Of a DNA stretch of 64,000 nucleotides, positions 24,900 to 33,150 are shown in pieces. The translations under genes were made by a program, and so were the position numbers. The notes beneath the pieces were generated by a model. That model was not told the DNA's origin, searched no databases, and worked only from the letters and a program-made list of their open reading frames with translations. The stretch is from Nonomuraea thailandensis (lineage in GTDB: Bacteria; Actinomycetota; Actinomycetes; Streptosporangiales; Streptosporangiaceae): assembly GCF_024172165.1 (NCBI RefSeq), contig NZ_JAMZEB010000002.1, positions 11,739,501 through 11,803,500 on the forward strand, written 5' to 3'. Numbering within the stretch: the first letter of the stretch is position 1; each line of letters starts with the position of its first letter.

Positions 24900-26150
24900 T
24901 CAGCCTCTCCTCTTGTGGTTCTCGATGGCCTCGTGGTACGCCTCGACGGTCCGCTTGGCCACGACGTGCCAGGTGTAGCGCTCCATGACGCGGTCGTATC
25001 CGGCCTTGCCCACCCGCTCGCGCTCCTCCGGGGAGTCGTGCAGGCGGCGCAGCACCGCGGCCAGCTCCTCGGGGTCGCCCGGCGGCACCTGGACGGCCGC
25101 GTCGCCGACGACCTCGGGCAGCGCGCCCGTACGGCTGGCGACCAGCGGCGTCGCGCAGGCCATGTGCTCGACGGCGGGCAGCGAGAAGCCCTCGTACAGG
25201 GAGGGCACGACGGAGATCTCCGAGGTGGCGATCAGCTCGCCCAGCTCGTCGTCGGAGATGCCGTGCACGAACCGCACCCGCTCCTGCAGCGACAGCTCCT
25301 GCACGAGCTGCTCCGTCGGGCCGCCGGGGGTGGGCTTGCTGACCACGGTGAGGTTCACGTCGCGCTCGGTGGCCAGCTTCGCCACCGCGCGCAGCAGCGT
25401 CGCGACGCCCTTCATGGGGGAGTCGGCGCTGGCCACGGCCACGATCGAGCCCTTGCGCCTGGGCTTGTCCGGGCGCGGGTGGAAGTAGCGGGTGTCCACG
25501 CCGAGCGGGATCAGGCGCATGTTCGCCTGGGGCACGTTGAAGTCGCGGTGGATGTCGGCCAGCGACGACTCGCTGACGGTCAGGATCGGGCTCAGCTTCG
25601 GCGCGACGCGGGACTGCATCTTCACGAAGCCGTACCAGCGGCGCATGGTGAGCTTCTTGGCGCCCTGGGCGGCCTCCAGCTCGATGCGGCGGTCGACGCT
25701 GATCGGGTGGTGGATGGTGCCGACCACGGGGAACAGCTTCTGGATGCCGAGCAGGCCGTACCCGAGGGTCTGGTTGTCCTGCACGACGTCGAAGTCGCCG
25801 ACGCGCTTCTTGAGCTCGCGGTGGGCCCGCAGCGTGAACGTCAGCGGCTCGGGGAACCCGGCGGTCCACATGGTGCCGACTTCCAGCCAGTCGATCCAGT
25901 CGCGGTACTCGTGCAGCTTGGGCGTCCTGAACGGGTCTTCGTCGCGGTAGAGGTCGAGGCTGGGCACCTTCCGGAGGACGACGCCCTCGTCCAGCTCGGG
26001 GTAGGGCTGGCCGGAGAACACCTCGACGTGGTGCCCGAGCGCGACCAGCTCCCGGCTCAGGTGGCGGAGGTAGACCCCCTGGCCACCACAGGTGGGCTTG
26101 CTGCGGTAGGACAGAAGCGCGATCCGCAGCCTTCGCTCCCGCACGGACAC
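24900..26150 (-). CDS. Glycosyltransferase family 4 protein
   Basis: 416 residues of the GT-B fold. N-terminal donor-proximal motif GGQGVYLRHLSRELVALGHHVEVFSG; C-terminal retaining-enzyme motif with two Glu in SLYEGFSLPAVEHMACATPLVAS (E-x7-E). It transfers a nucleotide-activated sugar, likely at the membrane face. The GTG at 26150 is behind GGAG with a 6-nt spacer. First gene of an operon whose divergent neighbour makes a GDP-6-deoxysugar, suggesting a fucosyl/rhamnosyl-type glycolipid or polymer (inference). Confidence 0.9.
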   Translation of the reverse strand: MSVRERRLRIALLSYRSKPTCGGQGVYLRHLSRELVALGHHVEVFSGQPYPELDEGVVLRKVPSLDLYRDEDPFRTPKLHEYRDWIDWLEVGTMWTAGFPEPLTFTLRAHRELKKRVGDFDVVQDNQTLGYGLLGIQKLFPVVGTIHHPISVDRRIELEAAQGAKKLTMRRWYGFVKMQSRVAPKLSPILTVSESSLADIHRDFNVPQANMRLIPLGVDTRYFHPRPDKPRRKGSIVAVASADSPMKGVATLLRAVAKLATERDVNLTVVSKPTPGGPTEQLVQELSLQERVRFVHGISDDELGELIATSEISVVPSLYEGFSLPAVEHMACATPLVASRTGALPEVVGDAAVQVPPGDPEELAAVLRRLHDSPEERERVGKAGYDRVMERYTWHVVAKRTVEAYHEAIENHKRRG

Positions 26151-26306
26151 CCCTTTCTCCGCCGGTAGGGCCCAGGGACGGGCGTGTACCGTGAAAGATG
26201 ACCTTAGTCCGAGAAGGCTACCATTCGGTAGGTCGGCTGGAATTGTTCACAATGGCCGTCGCAGGGCGTGCGAACTGCGACATTGCCGTAACCGAGCGTG
26301 GTTCGG

Positions 26307-26320
26307 TGGAACGTGTTCTA
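26307..26320. promoter_or_regulatory. KstR-type box between GT4 and GMD genes
   Basis: TGGAACGTGTTCTA is an exact TnnAACnnGTTnnA match in the 251-bp divergent gap. It is the only one of the exact matches without an obvious steroid-related target, so the functional link is uncertain. Confidence 0.5.
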
Positions 26321-26401
26321 TGTGGCCTGATGTCCTTGTGGGGTGCTTAGCTGTACATTCCCGTCTCAAAGGGACAGGGCAGGCGATAGTTGGAGGACCC
26401 C

Positions 26402-27430
26402 TTGGCCAGGCGCGCTCTGATCACCGGCATCACCGGCCAGGACGGTTCCTATCTGGCGGAGCACCTGCTGGAGCAGGGGTACGAGGTCTGGGGGCTGGCC
26501 CGCGGGCAGGCGAACCCGCGCGTGTCGCGGATGCGGAAGCTGCTGACCGAGGTCCGGGTGGTGCGGGGCGACCTGCTCGACCAGGGGTCGCTGATCTCCG
26601 CCGTCGAACGGGTGCAGCCGGACGAGGTGTACAACCTGGGGGCGATCTCGTTCGTGCCCATGTCGTGGGAGCAGGCCGAGCTCACGGCCGAGGTGACCGG
26701 GATGGGCGTCCTGCGGATGCTTGAGGCGATCCGGGTGTGCTCGGGCGTGTCCCGGGGGGTCTCTCCGGGTGCAGGCGGGCAGATCCGCTTTTATCAGGCT
26801 TCGTCCTCCGAGATGTTCGGCCAGGTCAGCGAGACTCCGCAGAACGAGCGCACCGCCTTCCACCCGCGGTCGCCGTACGGGGTGGCCAAGGCGTACGGGC
26901 ACTTCCTCACGCAGAACTACCGCGAGTCGTACGGGATGTTCGCCGTGTCCGGGATCCTGTTCAACCACGAGTCGCCGCGACGCGGAGCCGAGTTCGTCAC
27001 CAGGAAGGTGTCGCTCGGGGTGGCCCGGATCAAGCTGGGGCTGGCCGGCGAGCTGCGGCTGGGGAATCTGGAGGCGCGGCGCGACTGGGGGTACGCCGGC
27101 GACTACGTCAAGGCCATGCACCTGATGCTGCAAGCCGGCAGGGCCGAGGACTACGTGATCGGGACCGGGCGGATGAAGTCGGTCCGGGAGCTGGTGGAGG
27201 CGGCCTTCAGCGCGGCCGGGCTGGACTGGGAGCAGTACGTCGTCACCGATCAGACGTTGCATCGGCCGGCCGAGGTGGATCTGCTGTGCGCGGACCCCAA
27301 GAAGGCGCGGGTGCAGCTGGGGTGGGAGCCCCGGGTTTCGTTCGATGAGCTGGTGGCGATGATGGTCGAGGCCGATCTGCGACTGCTCGCGGACGGCGGC
27401 GACCCGCACGACGACAGCTCCTGGCCCTGA
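26402..27430 (+). CDS. gmd: GDP-mannose 4,6-dehydratase
   Basis: 342 residues, extended-SDR fold. NADP motif GITGQDGSYLAEHLLEQG, active-site Ser/Glu in FYQASSSEMFG, and Tyr-x3-Lys in SPYGVAKAYG; NHESPRRGAEFVTRK and RRDWGYAGDYVKAM are family-diagnostic. It converts GDP-D-mannose to GDP-4-keto-6-deoxymannose, precursor of GDP-fucose or GDP-rhamnose. The start is TTG at 26402: GGAGG (26392-26396) sits 5 nt upstream, whereas the upstream TTG at 26390 overlaps that ribosome site. A short Gly/Ser-rich insert (VCSGVSRGVSPGAGG) precedes the active-site strand. Confidence 0.92.
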   Translation: MARRALITGITGQDGSYLAEHLLEQGYEVWGLARGQANPRVSRMRKLLTEVRVVRGDLLDQGSLISAVERVQPDEVYNLGAISFVPMSWEQAELTAEVTGMGVLRMLEAIRVCSGVSRGVSPGAGGQIRFYQASSSEMFGQVSETPQNERTAFHPRSPYGVAKAYGHFLTQNYRESYGMFAVSGILFNHESPRRGAEFVTRKVSLGVARIKLGLAGELRLGNLEARRDWGYAGDYVKAMHLMLQAGRAEDYVIGTGRMKSVRELVEAAFSAAGLDWEQYVVTDQTLHRPAEVDLLCADPKKARVQLGWEPRVSFDELVAMMVEADLRLLADGGDPHDDSSWP

Positions 27431-27670
27431 GCCGGTGATGATCCTGTCCTGCGCGCGGCGCTCCGGCTTTTGACCCTGTCTCTCGGAGCTTGACTGAGGC
27501 GTCCCTTCTGGCGCCGCCCTGCCCCGATGGCGCCCTGCTCGGGAGCGCCCTGCCTTGCTCGCGGTCTCCCGCGGGCGCCCGTTCTGCGTCCCCTCCTCCG
27601 GCCGGCCTCCGTGTGCGCCGTTCCTCCAACCCGTACCGCTTGCCTGTCGGTCGCCTTCACGCGTCGGCCA

Positions 27671-27709
27671 TTGACAAACCAGATTTTTATGTAAAAAATC
27701 GCTTTTGCG
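27671..27709 (+). promoter_or_regulatory. Promoter/operator of the ArsR-SRPBCC operon
   Basis: A perfect -35 TTGACA (27671-27676) is followed by TAAAAA 15 bp later. The dyad GATTTTT-ATGT-AAAAAATC (27682-27700) covers the -10, and TCGC-TTTT-GCGA overlaps the start codon. Autorepression and a 0-5 nt leader are likely. The 240 bp between GMD and this promoter hold nothing I recognise. Confidence 0.6.
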
Positions 27710-28288
27710 ATGAGAGATGTCCTGTACCTCGAAGTGATCGAGCAGGCAGAGGCCCTGCTCAAGCCGCAGCGCATAGAAGTGCTGCGGCAACTCGCCGAGC
27801 CGCGCACCTGCTCAGAGGTCGCCGAACGCCTCGGCCAGACCCCGCAGCGGGTCTACTACCACGTCAAGCGGCTGGTCGAAGCGGGCCTGGTCGACCAGGT
27901 GTCCGAGCGCAAGGTGCGCGGCATCCACGAGGGCATCTACCAGGCCGGAGCCCGTTCCTATTGGCTGTCGCCCCGGCTCGTCGGCCGCCTCGGGCTGCGC
28001 AAGGCCCGGGACCAGCTCAGCCTCGGCTACCTGCTCGACCTCATGGAGGAGGTCCAGGCCGACATAGCGGCCCTCGACAGGACAGCCCCTGAGCTGCCGT
28101 CGATCGGTCTGTCCGGCGAGATCCGCGTGCGTCCGGAGAACCGCCAGGAGTTCCTGACCGAGTTGCAGAGCATGCTGCAGAACCTGTTCACCCGCTACGG
28201 CGGGGCCGAGGGCGACGCCTTCAAGCTGGCCCTCGCCTGCTATCCGCAGACCGTTCAAGAGCCCAGAGGAGAACGAGACCATGACTGA
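27710..28288 (+). CDS. ArsR-family winged-helix regulator
   Basis: 192 residues. Winged helix in LLKPQRIEVLRQLAEPRTCSEVAERLGQTPQRVYYHVKRLVEAGLVDQV (about 17-65; recognition helix PQRVYYHVKRL), followed by a helical C-terminal half. It overlaps the SRPBCC gene by 8 nt, so the two are translated together. There is no room for a ribosome site before the ATG. The pair is a common arrangement: the regulator controls a small START-fold ligand-binding protein. Confidence 0.85.
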   Translation: MRDVLYLEVIEQAEALLKPQRIEVLRQLAEPRTCSEVAERLGQTPQRVYYHVKRLVEAGLVDQVSERKVRGIHEGIYQAGARSYWLSPRLVGRLGLRKARDQLSLGYLLDLMEEVQADIAALDRTAPELPSIGLSGEIRVRPENRQEFLTELQSMLQNLFTRYGGAEGDAFKLALACYPQTVQEPRGERDHD

Positions 28289-29117
28289 GCCCCTGATCGT
28301 GCGCGCCGACATCCCGGCGCCGGTCGAGCGAGTGAGCCGCGCGCTGACCGACCCGGCCGACCTGCGGATCTGGCTGGCCGAGCACGTCGAGGTGGAGCTG
28401 CCGGAACGGTTCGCGTTCTGGGGGCGTACGACGCCGGAGGGCGACGCGCCGCACCAGCGGCTGCTGCACGCGGACGAGCGCACGCTGCGCTTCGCGTGGC
28501 TGCTCGACGGCGAGGAGACGACCACCGAGCTGTCGATCGAGGCCGCCGGAGACGACCGGACGACCCTCACCCTGTCGCAGACGCACTTCGACTTCCAGGA
28601 CGTCATCACGGGCAAGAGCATCCGGGGCGTGCTGCAGACGTACTGGTGCCAGGTGCTCACCAACCTGGCCGAGCACCTGGAAGGCCGCGCGCTGACGCCC
28701 ATGCAGGACTACACCTCCACGGACATGCGGGTCGAGGTCTCGATCGACGCGCCGGCGGCGAAGGTGTTCCACGCGATCACCGACTCCGAGGCGGTGTCGC
28801 GGTGGTTCGGCTACACGATCGACATCGAGCCGTACGAGGGCGGGCGCCTGGCCATGGGCGGCTTCGACAACAACCCCGACCCGGCGAAGGTGCTGGAGGT
28901 CGTGCCCGACCGCAAGTTCTCCGTGGACTGGGGCGACGGCGGGGTCGGGACGTGGGAGCTGGCGGGGTCCGGCGGGAAGACGCGGCTGACGCTGGTGCAG
29001 AGCGGCTTCGACCAGGCGCACCCTCCGTACGCGGCGTGGGGCGGCTTCCTTTCCGGGCTGGCCGAGCTGCGTCGCTACCTGGAAGTGCCCGGCTGGAAGC
29101 CGGTCATCATGGCGTAG
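28281..29117 (+). CDS. Tandem SRPBCC (AHSA1-like) domain protein
   Basis: 278 residues made of two START/Bet-v-1-like halves. The first (MTEPLIVRADIPAPVERVSRALTDPADLRIWLAEHVEVELP...) and the second, starting about residue 150 (MRVEVSIDAPAAKVFHAITDSEAVSRWFGYTIDIEPYEGGRLAMGG), repeat the same strand-helix pattern. Such proteins bind hydrophobic ligands or assist Hsp90; here it is probably a ligand-responsive partner of the ArsR gene. Directly after its stop comes the 7-bp minisatellite. Confidence 0.82.
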   Translation: MTEPLIVRADIPAPVERVSRALTDPADLRIWLAEHVEVELPERFAFWGRTTPEGDAPHQRLLHADERTLRFAWLLDGEETTTELSIEAAGDDRTTLTLSQTHFDFQDVITGKSIRGVLQTYWCQVLTNLAEHLEGRALTPMQDYTSTDMRVEVSIDAPAAKVFHAITDSEAVSRWFGYTIDIEPYEGGRLAMGGFDNNPDPAKVLEVVPDRKFSVDWGDGGVGTWELAGSGGKTRLTLVQSGFDQAHPPYAAWGGFLSGLAELRRYLEVPGWKPVIMA

Positions 29118-29118
29118 G

Positions 29119-29174
29119 CGCGTGGCGCGTGGCGCGTGGCGCGTGGCGCGTGGCGCGTGGCGCGTGGCGCGTGG
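29119..29174 (+). repeat. Minisatellite: eight perfect copies of CGCGTGG
   Basis: 56 bp of uninterrupted 7-bp units start 2 nt after the SRPBCC stop, with a partial ninth. The unit is not a multiple of three, so it is not maintained for coding. The rest of the 201-bp gap to the next gene shows no promoter I can support. Confidence 0.95.
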
Positions 29175-29318
29175 CGCTTGCCTGGCGTGGGGGCGGGGAC
29201 GGGACGGTTGGACGGCGCATGCGTGCACGGCACTACATGTGACGGTGCGTGTGCGCGTCATCCACAGAACCCCGTTCGGTCCCTTCCCCTCCACCTCAGC
29301 CCCGGCACCCTTGGCGCC

Positions 29319-30908
29319 ATGAATGCCTCACCGCCCTCAAACCCGCAGCCTCCTACACCCGTCACCTCCCCACCGTCGTTTCCTCACCCGCCCCGTACCT
29401 CCCCATCACCCCGTACCTCGCCATCACCCCGTGCGTTGCCATCGCCCTCCCTCATGGAGCGCGCCCGCAGCATCACCCGAGCAGCCCCCCAAGCCACCGT
29501 CTGCCGTCAGACCGCCGCACACATCTGGGGCATCAAGACCCTCTCCACCCCGGAGGACGACTGGCCGGTGGAGCTGACCGCCCCGAACCACCTCGCGATG
29601 CCCGGCTGCGTCACCTACATGGTGCCTCTCCCCGCCGAGGACATAACGGAGCACAAGGGCATCCGCCTCACCACCATGGAACGCACGGCCCTCGACTGCG
29701 CCCGCTGGCTGCCCCGCGTGGAAGCCGTGGCCGTCCTCGACCAGTTCGCTCGCAGAGGCATGGACCTGAAAGCCCTGTGGCACCGCCCCCTCAACACCTG
29801 GACCCTCCGCGAAACCCTCAGCCTCGCCGACCGCGGCGCAGCCTCTCCCCGGGAGAGCTGGCTCAGGGTCATCCTCATCGATGGCGGCCTCCCCAGACCC
29901 ACCACCCAGATCAGGGTGGAGCTGGGCGAAGACCGCTTCGCCTACCTGGACCTGGGCTGGGAGGACTTCAAGGTCGCAGTGGAGTACGACGGCCAGGAAC
30001 ACCACACCTCACCCCGCGACCAACAGCACGACGCCGACCGCCGTGAGGAGCTACGCCGCCACGGCTGGCGGGTGATCGCCGTCCGCCGAGACGTCATACC
30101 CGGCCAGATCGCTGACCTCCTCCACTACGTGGCCAGCGCCTTGATCGAACGCGGCTGGCGCCCGGGCCCTCAAGGCACGATCCGCATCCTGAGCCGTATC
30201 CGCGCAGCCCGCCGCAGCCGCCGCTACCGCTTACCTTCACGGCACCCCACCGACACTCCACCTGAACTCCGGCACCGCGCCGGCACTCCACCTGAACTCC
30301 GGCACCGCGCCGGCACTCCACCTGAACTCCGGCACCGCGCCGGCACTCCACCTGAACTCCGGCACCGCGCCGGCACTCCCGGCACCGCGCCGGCACGCCG
30401 GTACAGCACCGGCGCCGAGAGTCGGCACCGGCCATGGCGCCGGCACCGAGAGTCGGGCACCGGCACGCCGGCGCTGGTGCCGGCAGTCCTGGTCCCCAGC
30501 GCCGGCACCCTCGCCGCATCGCTGCTGAACGGCCGGCTCGTTCTACCCCAGGGCGGCGGCTGTTCCTCATCGCCGCCGCAGCTCGGGAACGGGTGGAAGG
30601 CGGAGTGCGAGGGGCGTAGGGCCGGGGGCGGGAAGACGCAGGTGGGTCAGCCGATGGTCACCGGCAGCTCCTTGATGCCGTTGATGAAGTTGGAGCGCAG
30701 CCGCCGTGCCTCGCCCGTCTGCCGGAGGCGAGGGCGGCGGCGGGCCAGTTGTTCGAAGAGGACGCGGAGCTCCAGCTTGGCGAGATGGTTGCCCAGGCAG
30801 AAGTGCGCTCCGCCGCCGCCGAAGCCGATGTGCGGGTTCGGGTCGCGGGCGATGTCGAAGGTTCCGGCGTTCGGGAAGACGGAGGTGTCGCGGTTGGCGG
30901 AGGAGTAG
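29319..30908 (+). CDS. DUF559/endonuclease-like protein with repeat-bearing, possibly run-on C-terminus
   Basis: The core (about residues 48-300) matches actinobacterial AbiEi/DUF559 proteins: an all-alpha/beta N-terminal part (HIWGIKTLSTP... TTMERTALDCARWL), then a Vsr-like nuclease domain with VAVEYDGQEHH and RREELRRHGWRVIAVRRDVI (Asp/Glu-x-Lys-type site partly visible). The usual wHTH start is missing and replaced by a Pro/Ser/Thr-rich 45-residue leader. After about residue 305 the frame continues through four 10-residue repeats and low-complexity sequence, and ends antisense to the P450 gene (262-nt convergent overlap). The ancestral stop was probably lost by repeat expansion. ATG 29319 has no clear ribosome site; a later start is possible. 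Confidence 0.6.
   Translation: MNASPPSNPQPPTPVTSPPSFPHPPRTSPSPRTSPSPRALPSPSLMERARSITRAAPQATVCRQTAAHIWGIKTLSTPEDDWPVELTAPNHLAMPGCVTYMVPLPAEDITEHKGIRLTTMERTALDCARWLPRVEAVAVLDQFARRGMDLKALWHRPLNTWTLRETLSLADRGAASPRESWLRVILIDGGLPRPTTQIRVELGEDRFAYLDLGWEDFKVAVEYDGQEHHTSPRDQQHDADRREELRRHGWRVIAVRRDVIPGQIADLLHYVASALIERGWRPGPQGTIRILSRIRAARRSRRYRLPSRHPTDTPPELRHRAGTPPELRHRAGTPPELRHRAGTPPELRHRAGTPGTAPARRYSTGAESRHRPWRRHRESGTGTPALVPAVLVPSAGTLAASLLNGRLVLPQGGGCSSSPPQLGNGWKAECEGRRAGGGKTQVGQPMVTGSSLMPLMKLERSRRASPVCRRRGRRRASCSKRTRSSSLARWLPRQKCAPPPPKPMCGFGSRAMSKVPAFGKTEVSRLAEE
30251..30370 (+). repeat. Four 30-bp tandem repeats encoding TPPELRHRAG
   Basis: CCTGAACTCCGGCACCGCGC plus CGGCACTCCA recurs with a 30-bp period (first unit slightly degenerate). 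In the frame of the DUF559-like gene it adds four copies of a 10-residue unit at the C-terminal side of the nuclease domain; further GGCACCG-rich sequence follows to about 30500. Confidence 0.9.
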
Positions 30909-31831
30909 AAGACCACGACCTTGTCGTTCTCCTTGATCTCCTGCCCGCCCAGCACCTGGTCGGTGGTGGAGGTGCGCCGGAAGAGGTTGACGGGGGACAC
31001 CCAGCGGACGATCTCGTCCGCGGCGGTCTTCGCCAGGCTCGGATCGGCGACCAGGCGCTCCCACTGGTCGGGGTGCTCGAAGAGCGCGAGCATGCCGCCG
31101 GAGGCCGCGTTCCTGGTGGTCTCGTTGCCTGCGACCACCAGGAGGAGGACGAAGAGGTCGAATTCGTCCTCGCCCAGGGTCTCGCCGTGCTCGTCGGGCT
31201 GGAGGAGCTTGGTGACGATGTCGTTCTTGGGGTTCGCCCTGCGCTGCGCTGCGAGCTGGTTGGCGTAGGCGTAGACCTCCATGGCGGCGCCCGAGCCCTC
31301 CTCGGGGCTGGCGGCGTAGTCGGGGTCCTGGGAGCCGATCATCCGGTTGGACCAGTTGAACAGCTTGTCGCGGTCGGATGCCGGGGCGCCGAGCAGCTCG
31401 CAGATCACGTAGAGAGGCAGGGGCGCGGCGACTTCGGTGACGAAGTCGATCTCGTCGGTCAGCTTGTCGAGGAGGTCGTCGCAGATGTCGCGGATGTGCT
31501 GTTCGAGCGCTCCGATCGTCCGCGGGGTGAACCCCCGGTTGACCAGGGAGCGCCGCCTCGTGTGCTCCGGTGGGTCCTGGTTGAGCATCATGAGGCGCTG
31601 GAGCGCGATCTGCTCCTCCGGCAGGTCATCGAAGAGGGCGAGCTTACGGTGCGAGGAGAAGAGGTCGGAGTGCCGCGACACGTGCACGACGTCTTCGTAG
31701 CGGGTCACGGCCCAGAAGTCGGGCTCGCCCTCGTGCCAGTGGATGGGAGAGTTCGCGCGCAGCCAGGTGAGCTGGTCGTGGGGTGGTCCGGCGTTCGCGT
31801 AAATGTCCCTGTCGACAAGGTCGATGTGCAC
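30647..31831 (-). CDS. Cytochrome P450, CYP124/CYP125-like (methyl-branched lipid or steroid side-chain hydroxylase)
   Basis: 394 residues. I-helix AGNETTRN (oxygen activation), K-helix EIVRW (ExxR), and heme loop FGGGGAHFCLGNHLAKLE with axial Cys about residue 345. DPPEHTRRRSLVNRGFTPR, LFNWSNRMIGSQDPDY and the ending FINGIKELPVT strongly recall mycobacterial CYP124/CYP125, which oxidise the cholesterol side-chain terminus. The start is GTG 31831 with AGAGG 8 nt upstream; the longer open frame upstream covers the KstR-type box at 31870 and is not coding. A ferredoxin partner is encoded at 20585. Confidence 0.9.
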   Translation of the reverse strand: MHIDLVDRDIYANAGPPHDQLTWLRANSPIHWHEGEPDFWAVTRYEDVVHVSRHSDLFSSHRKLALFDDLPEEQIALQRLMMLNQDPPEHTRRRSLVNRGFTPRTIGALEQHIRDICDDLLDKLTDEIDFVTEVAAPLPLYVICELLGAPASDRDKLFNWSNRMIGSQDPDYAASPEEGSGAAMEVYAYANQLAAQRRANPKNDIVTKLLQPDEHGETLGEDEFDLFVLLLVVAGNETTRNAASGGMLALFEHPDQWERLVADPSLAKTAADEIVRWVSPVNLFRRTSTTDQVLGGQEIKENDKVVVFYSSANRDTSVFPNAGTFDIARDPNPHIGFGGGGAHFCLGNHLAKLELRVLFEQLARRRPRLRQTGEARRLRSNFINGIKELPVTIG

Positions 31832-31869
31832 GCTGGTCACCTCTTGATCAAGCGCTTGGTTAGCCTTTC

Positions 31870-31883
31870 TGAAACGTGTTCTA
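31870..31883. promoter_or_regulatory. KstR-type box upstream of the P450 gene
   Basis: TGAAACGTGTTCTA is an exact TnnAACnnGTTnnA match 39 bp upstream of the P450 start. The target, a cholesterol-type P450, is a core member of KstR regulons in mycobacteria. Confidence 0.75.
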
Positions 31884-32100
31884 TTACGGCGCTGTACGGT
31901 CGTCAAGGACGGGCGTGTGTCGTTCCTGATTCGTCCGCGCCCGGGATGCCTCTGATCTCGGGTGATCCGCACGTTGCGCTCGCCGGATCACTTACCGCTG
32001 TCGGGCATCGGCTTGTGTCGGAGTGTCTCGGATGGCGTAGGGCGGCGTCGGACGGTGCCGGGTGCCGTCGCCTGACGTGGCGCCGGGCCATGTCGCCGCC

Positions 32101-32145
32101 GGGCCGTGTGGCGAGGGGCCGTGTGGCGAGGGGCCGTGTGGCGAG
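32101..32145 (+). repeat. Three perfect 15-bp tandem repeats (GGGCCGTGTGGCGAG)
   Basis: Lies in the 449-bp gap between the P450 and the SDR genes. The same gap also holds a 15-bp direct repeat GTGGATGGCTTGCGT (near 32200 and 32235). Apart from the KstR-type box and these repeats I see no gene in the gap. Confidence 0.9.
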
Positions 32146-32280
32146 GGGCCGTGTCGTGTGGGGGCCGTGTCGCGTCGCTGGAACTCGGGCCCGCGCGGGT
32201 GGATGGCTTGCGTCGCTGGAGGTCGGGCCACGGGTGGATGGCTTGCGTTTGAGTGCGCTCGAAGGCATAGCGTCGCCGCC

Positions 32281-33141
32281 ATGACGACACAGACCTGGAT
32301 CATTACCGGCGCGTCCCGTGGCTTCGGGCGTGCGTTGGCGGAAGCGGCGCTCGAGGCGGGTGACCGTGTGGTGGCGGCGGTGCGCCGGCCCGAGAGTGTG
32401 GCGGATCTGCAGGCCGCCCATCCGGACGACTGCATGGTCGCGGAGTTCGATGTTCGAGAGGTCGCTGCGGCTCCGGGGCTCGTGCGCGACACCCTTGACC
32501 GTTTCGGTCAGATCGATGTTCTCGTCAACAACGCGGGCAGGGCCGTGGTGGGGGCGGTTGAGGAGGTCGGGGACGCGCAGTTGCGTGAGCTGATGGAGCT
32601 GCACCTGTTCGGGCCTGCCGCGCTCGTACGGGCGGCGCTGCCCGCCATGCGTGGGCGGGGCTTCGGCACGATCGTGCAGATGAGCAGTCAGGGTGGGCGG
32701 ATGTCGTTCCCCGGGGTGTCGACCTACTCGGCGTCGAAGTTCGCGCTCGAAGGCTGGTCGGAGTCGCTGGCGGGGGAGGTGGCGCCGTTCGGGATCCGGG
32801 TGCTGATCGTTGAGCCGAGCCGGTTCCGGACCGGGTTCAACGGGGCCGGCGTGCTGGAGTTCGCTGAGGCGTCCGAGACTTATCGGGACGTGCTCGCCGG
32901 CGTTCGTGCGGACATGGCCGGGACCGACGGCCGGCAGGAAGGTAACCCGAAGCGGGCCGCCGAGATCATCGTGTACCTCGCGCACGCTGAGGAAGTGCCG
33001 TTGCGGCTGCCGCTGGGGCGGGAAGCCGTTGAACGCATCTCGGGCGTCCACCGGCGTGGGTTGCAGGAGGTCGAGCGGTGGGCCGAGATCGCCCGCAGCG
33101 CCGACTTCGCGGATGCGCCGGCGTCGGTACGGCCGATTTAG
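32281..33141 (+). CDS. SDR family oxidoreductase
   Basis: 286 residues, classical SDR: IITGASRGFGRALAE, NNAGRAVVGAVEE, catalytic Ser-Tyr-Lys in SSQGGRMSFPGVSTYSASK. The C-terminal substrate loop is long. The ATG is preceded by GCATAGCGT with no ribosome site, so the mRNA may be leaderless. Followed after 9 nt by the MerR gene, probably its regulator. Substrate unknown. Confidence 0.85.
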   Translation: MTTQTWIITGASRGFGRALAEAALEAGDRVVAAVRRPESVADLQAAHPDDCMVAEFDVREVAAAPGLVRDTLDRFGQIDVLVNNAGRAVVGAVEEVGDAQLRELMELHLFGPAALVRAALPAMRGRGFGTIVQMSSQGGRMSFPGVSTYSASKFALEGWSESLAGEVAPFGIRVLIVEPSRFRTGFNGAGVLEFAEASETYRDVLAGVRADMAGTDGRQEGNPKRAAEIIVYLAHAEEVPLRLPLGREAVERISGVHRRGLQEVERWAEIARSADFADAPASVRPI

Positions 33142-33150
33142 GCTCACGGC

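Noticed and set aside
24190..25869. Upstream in-frame extension of the prenyltransferase-like gene to 907 residues
   Set aside because: The extension runs through the methyltransferase and GT4 genes in another frame and is low-complexity Arg/Ala/Gly; the ATG at 24189 coupled to the methyltransferase stop is the real start.
31832..31972. N-terminal extension of the P450
   Set aside because: The extra 47 residues read through the KstR-type box and promoter region; GTG 31831 with AGAGG upstream gives normal P450 length.
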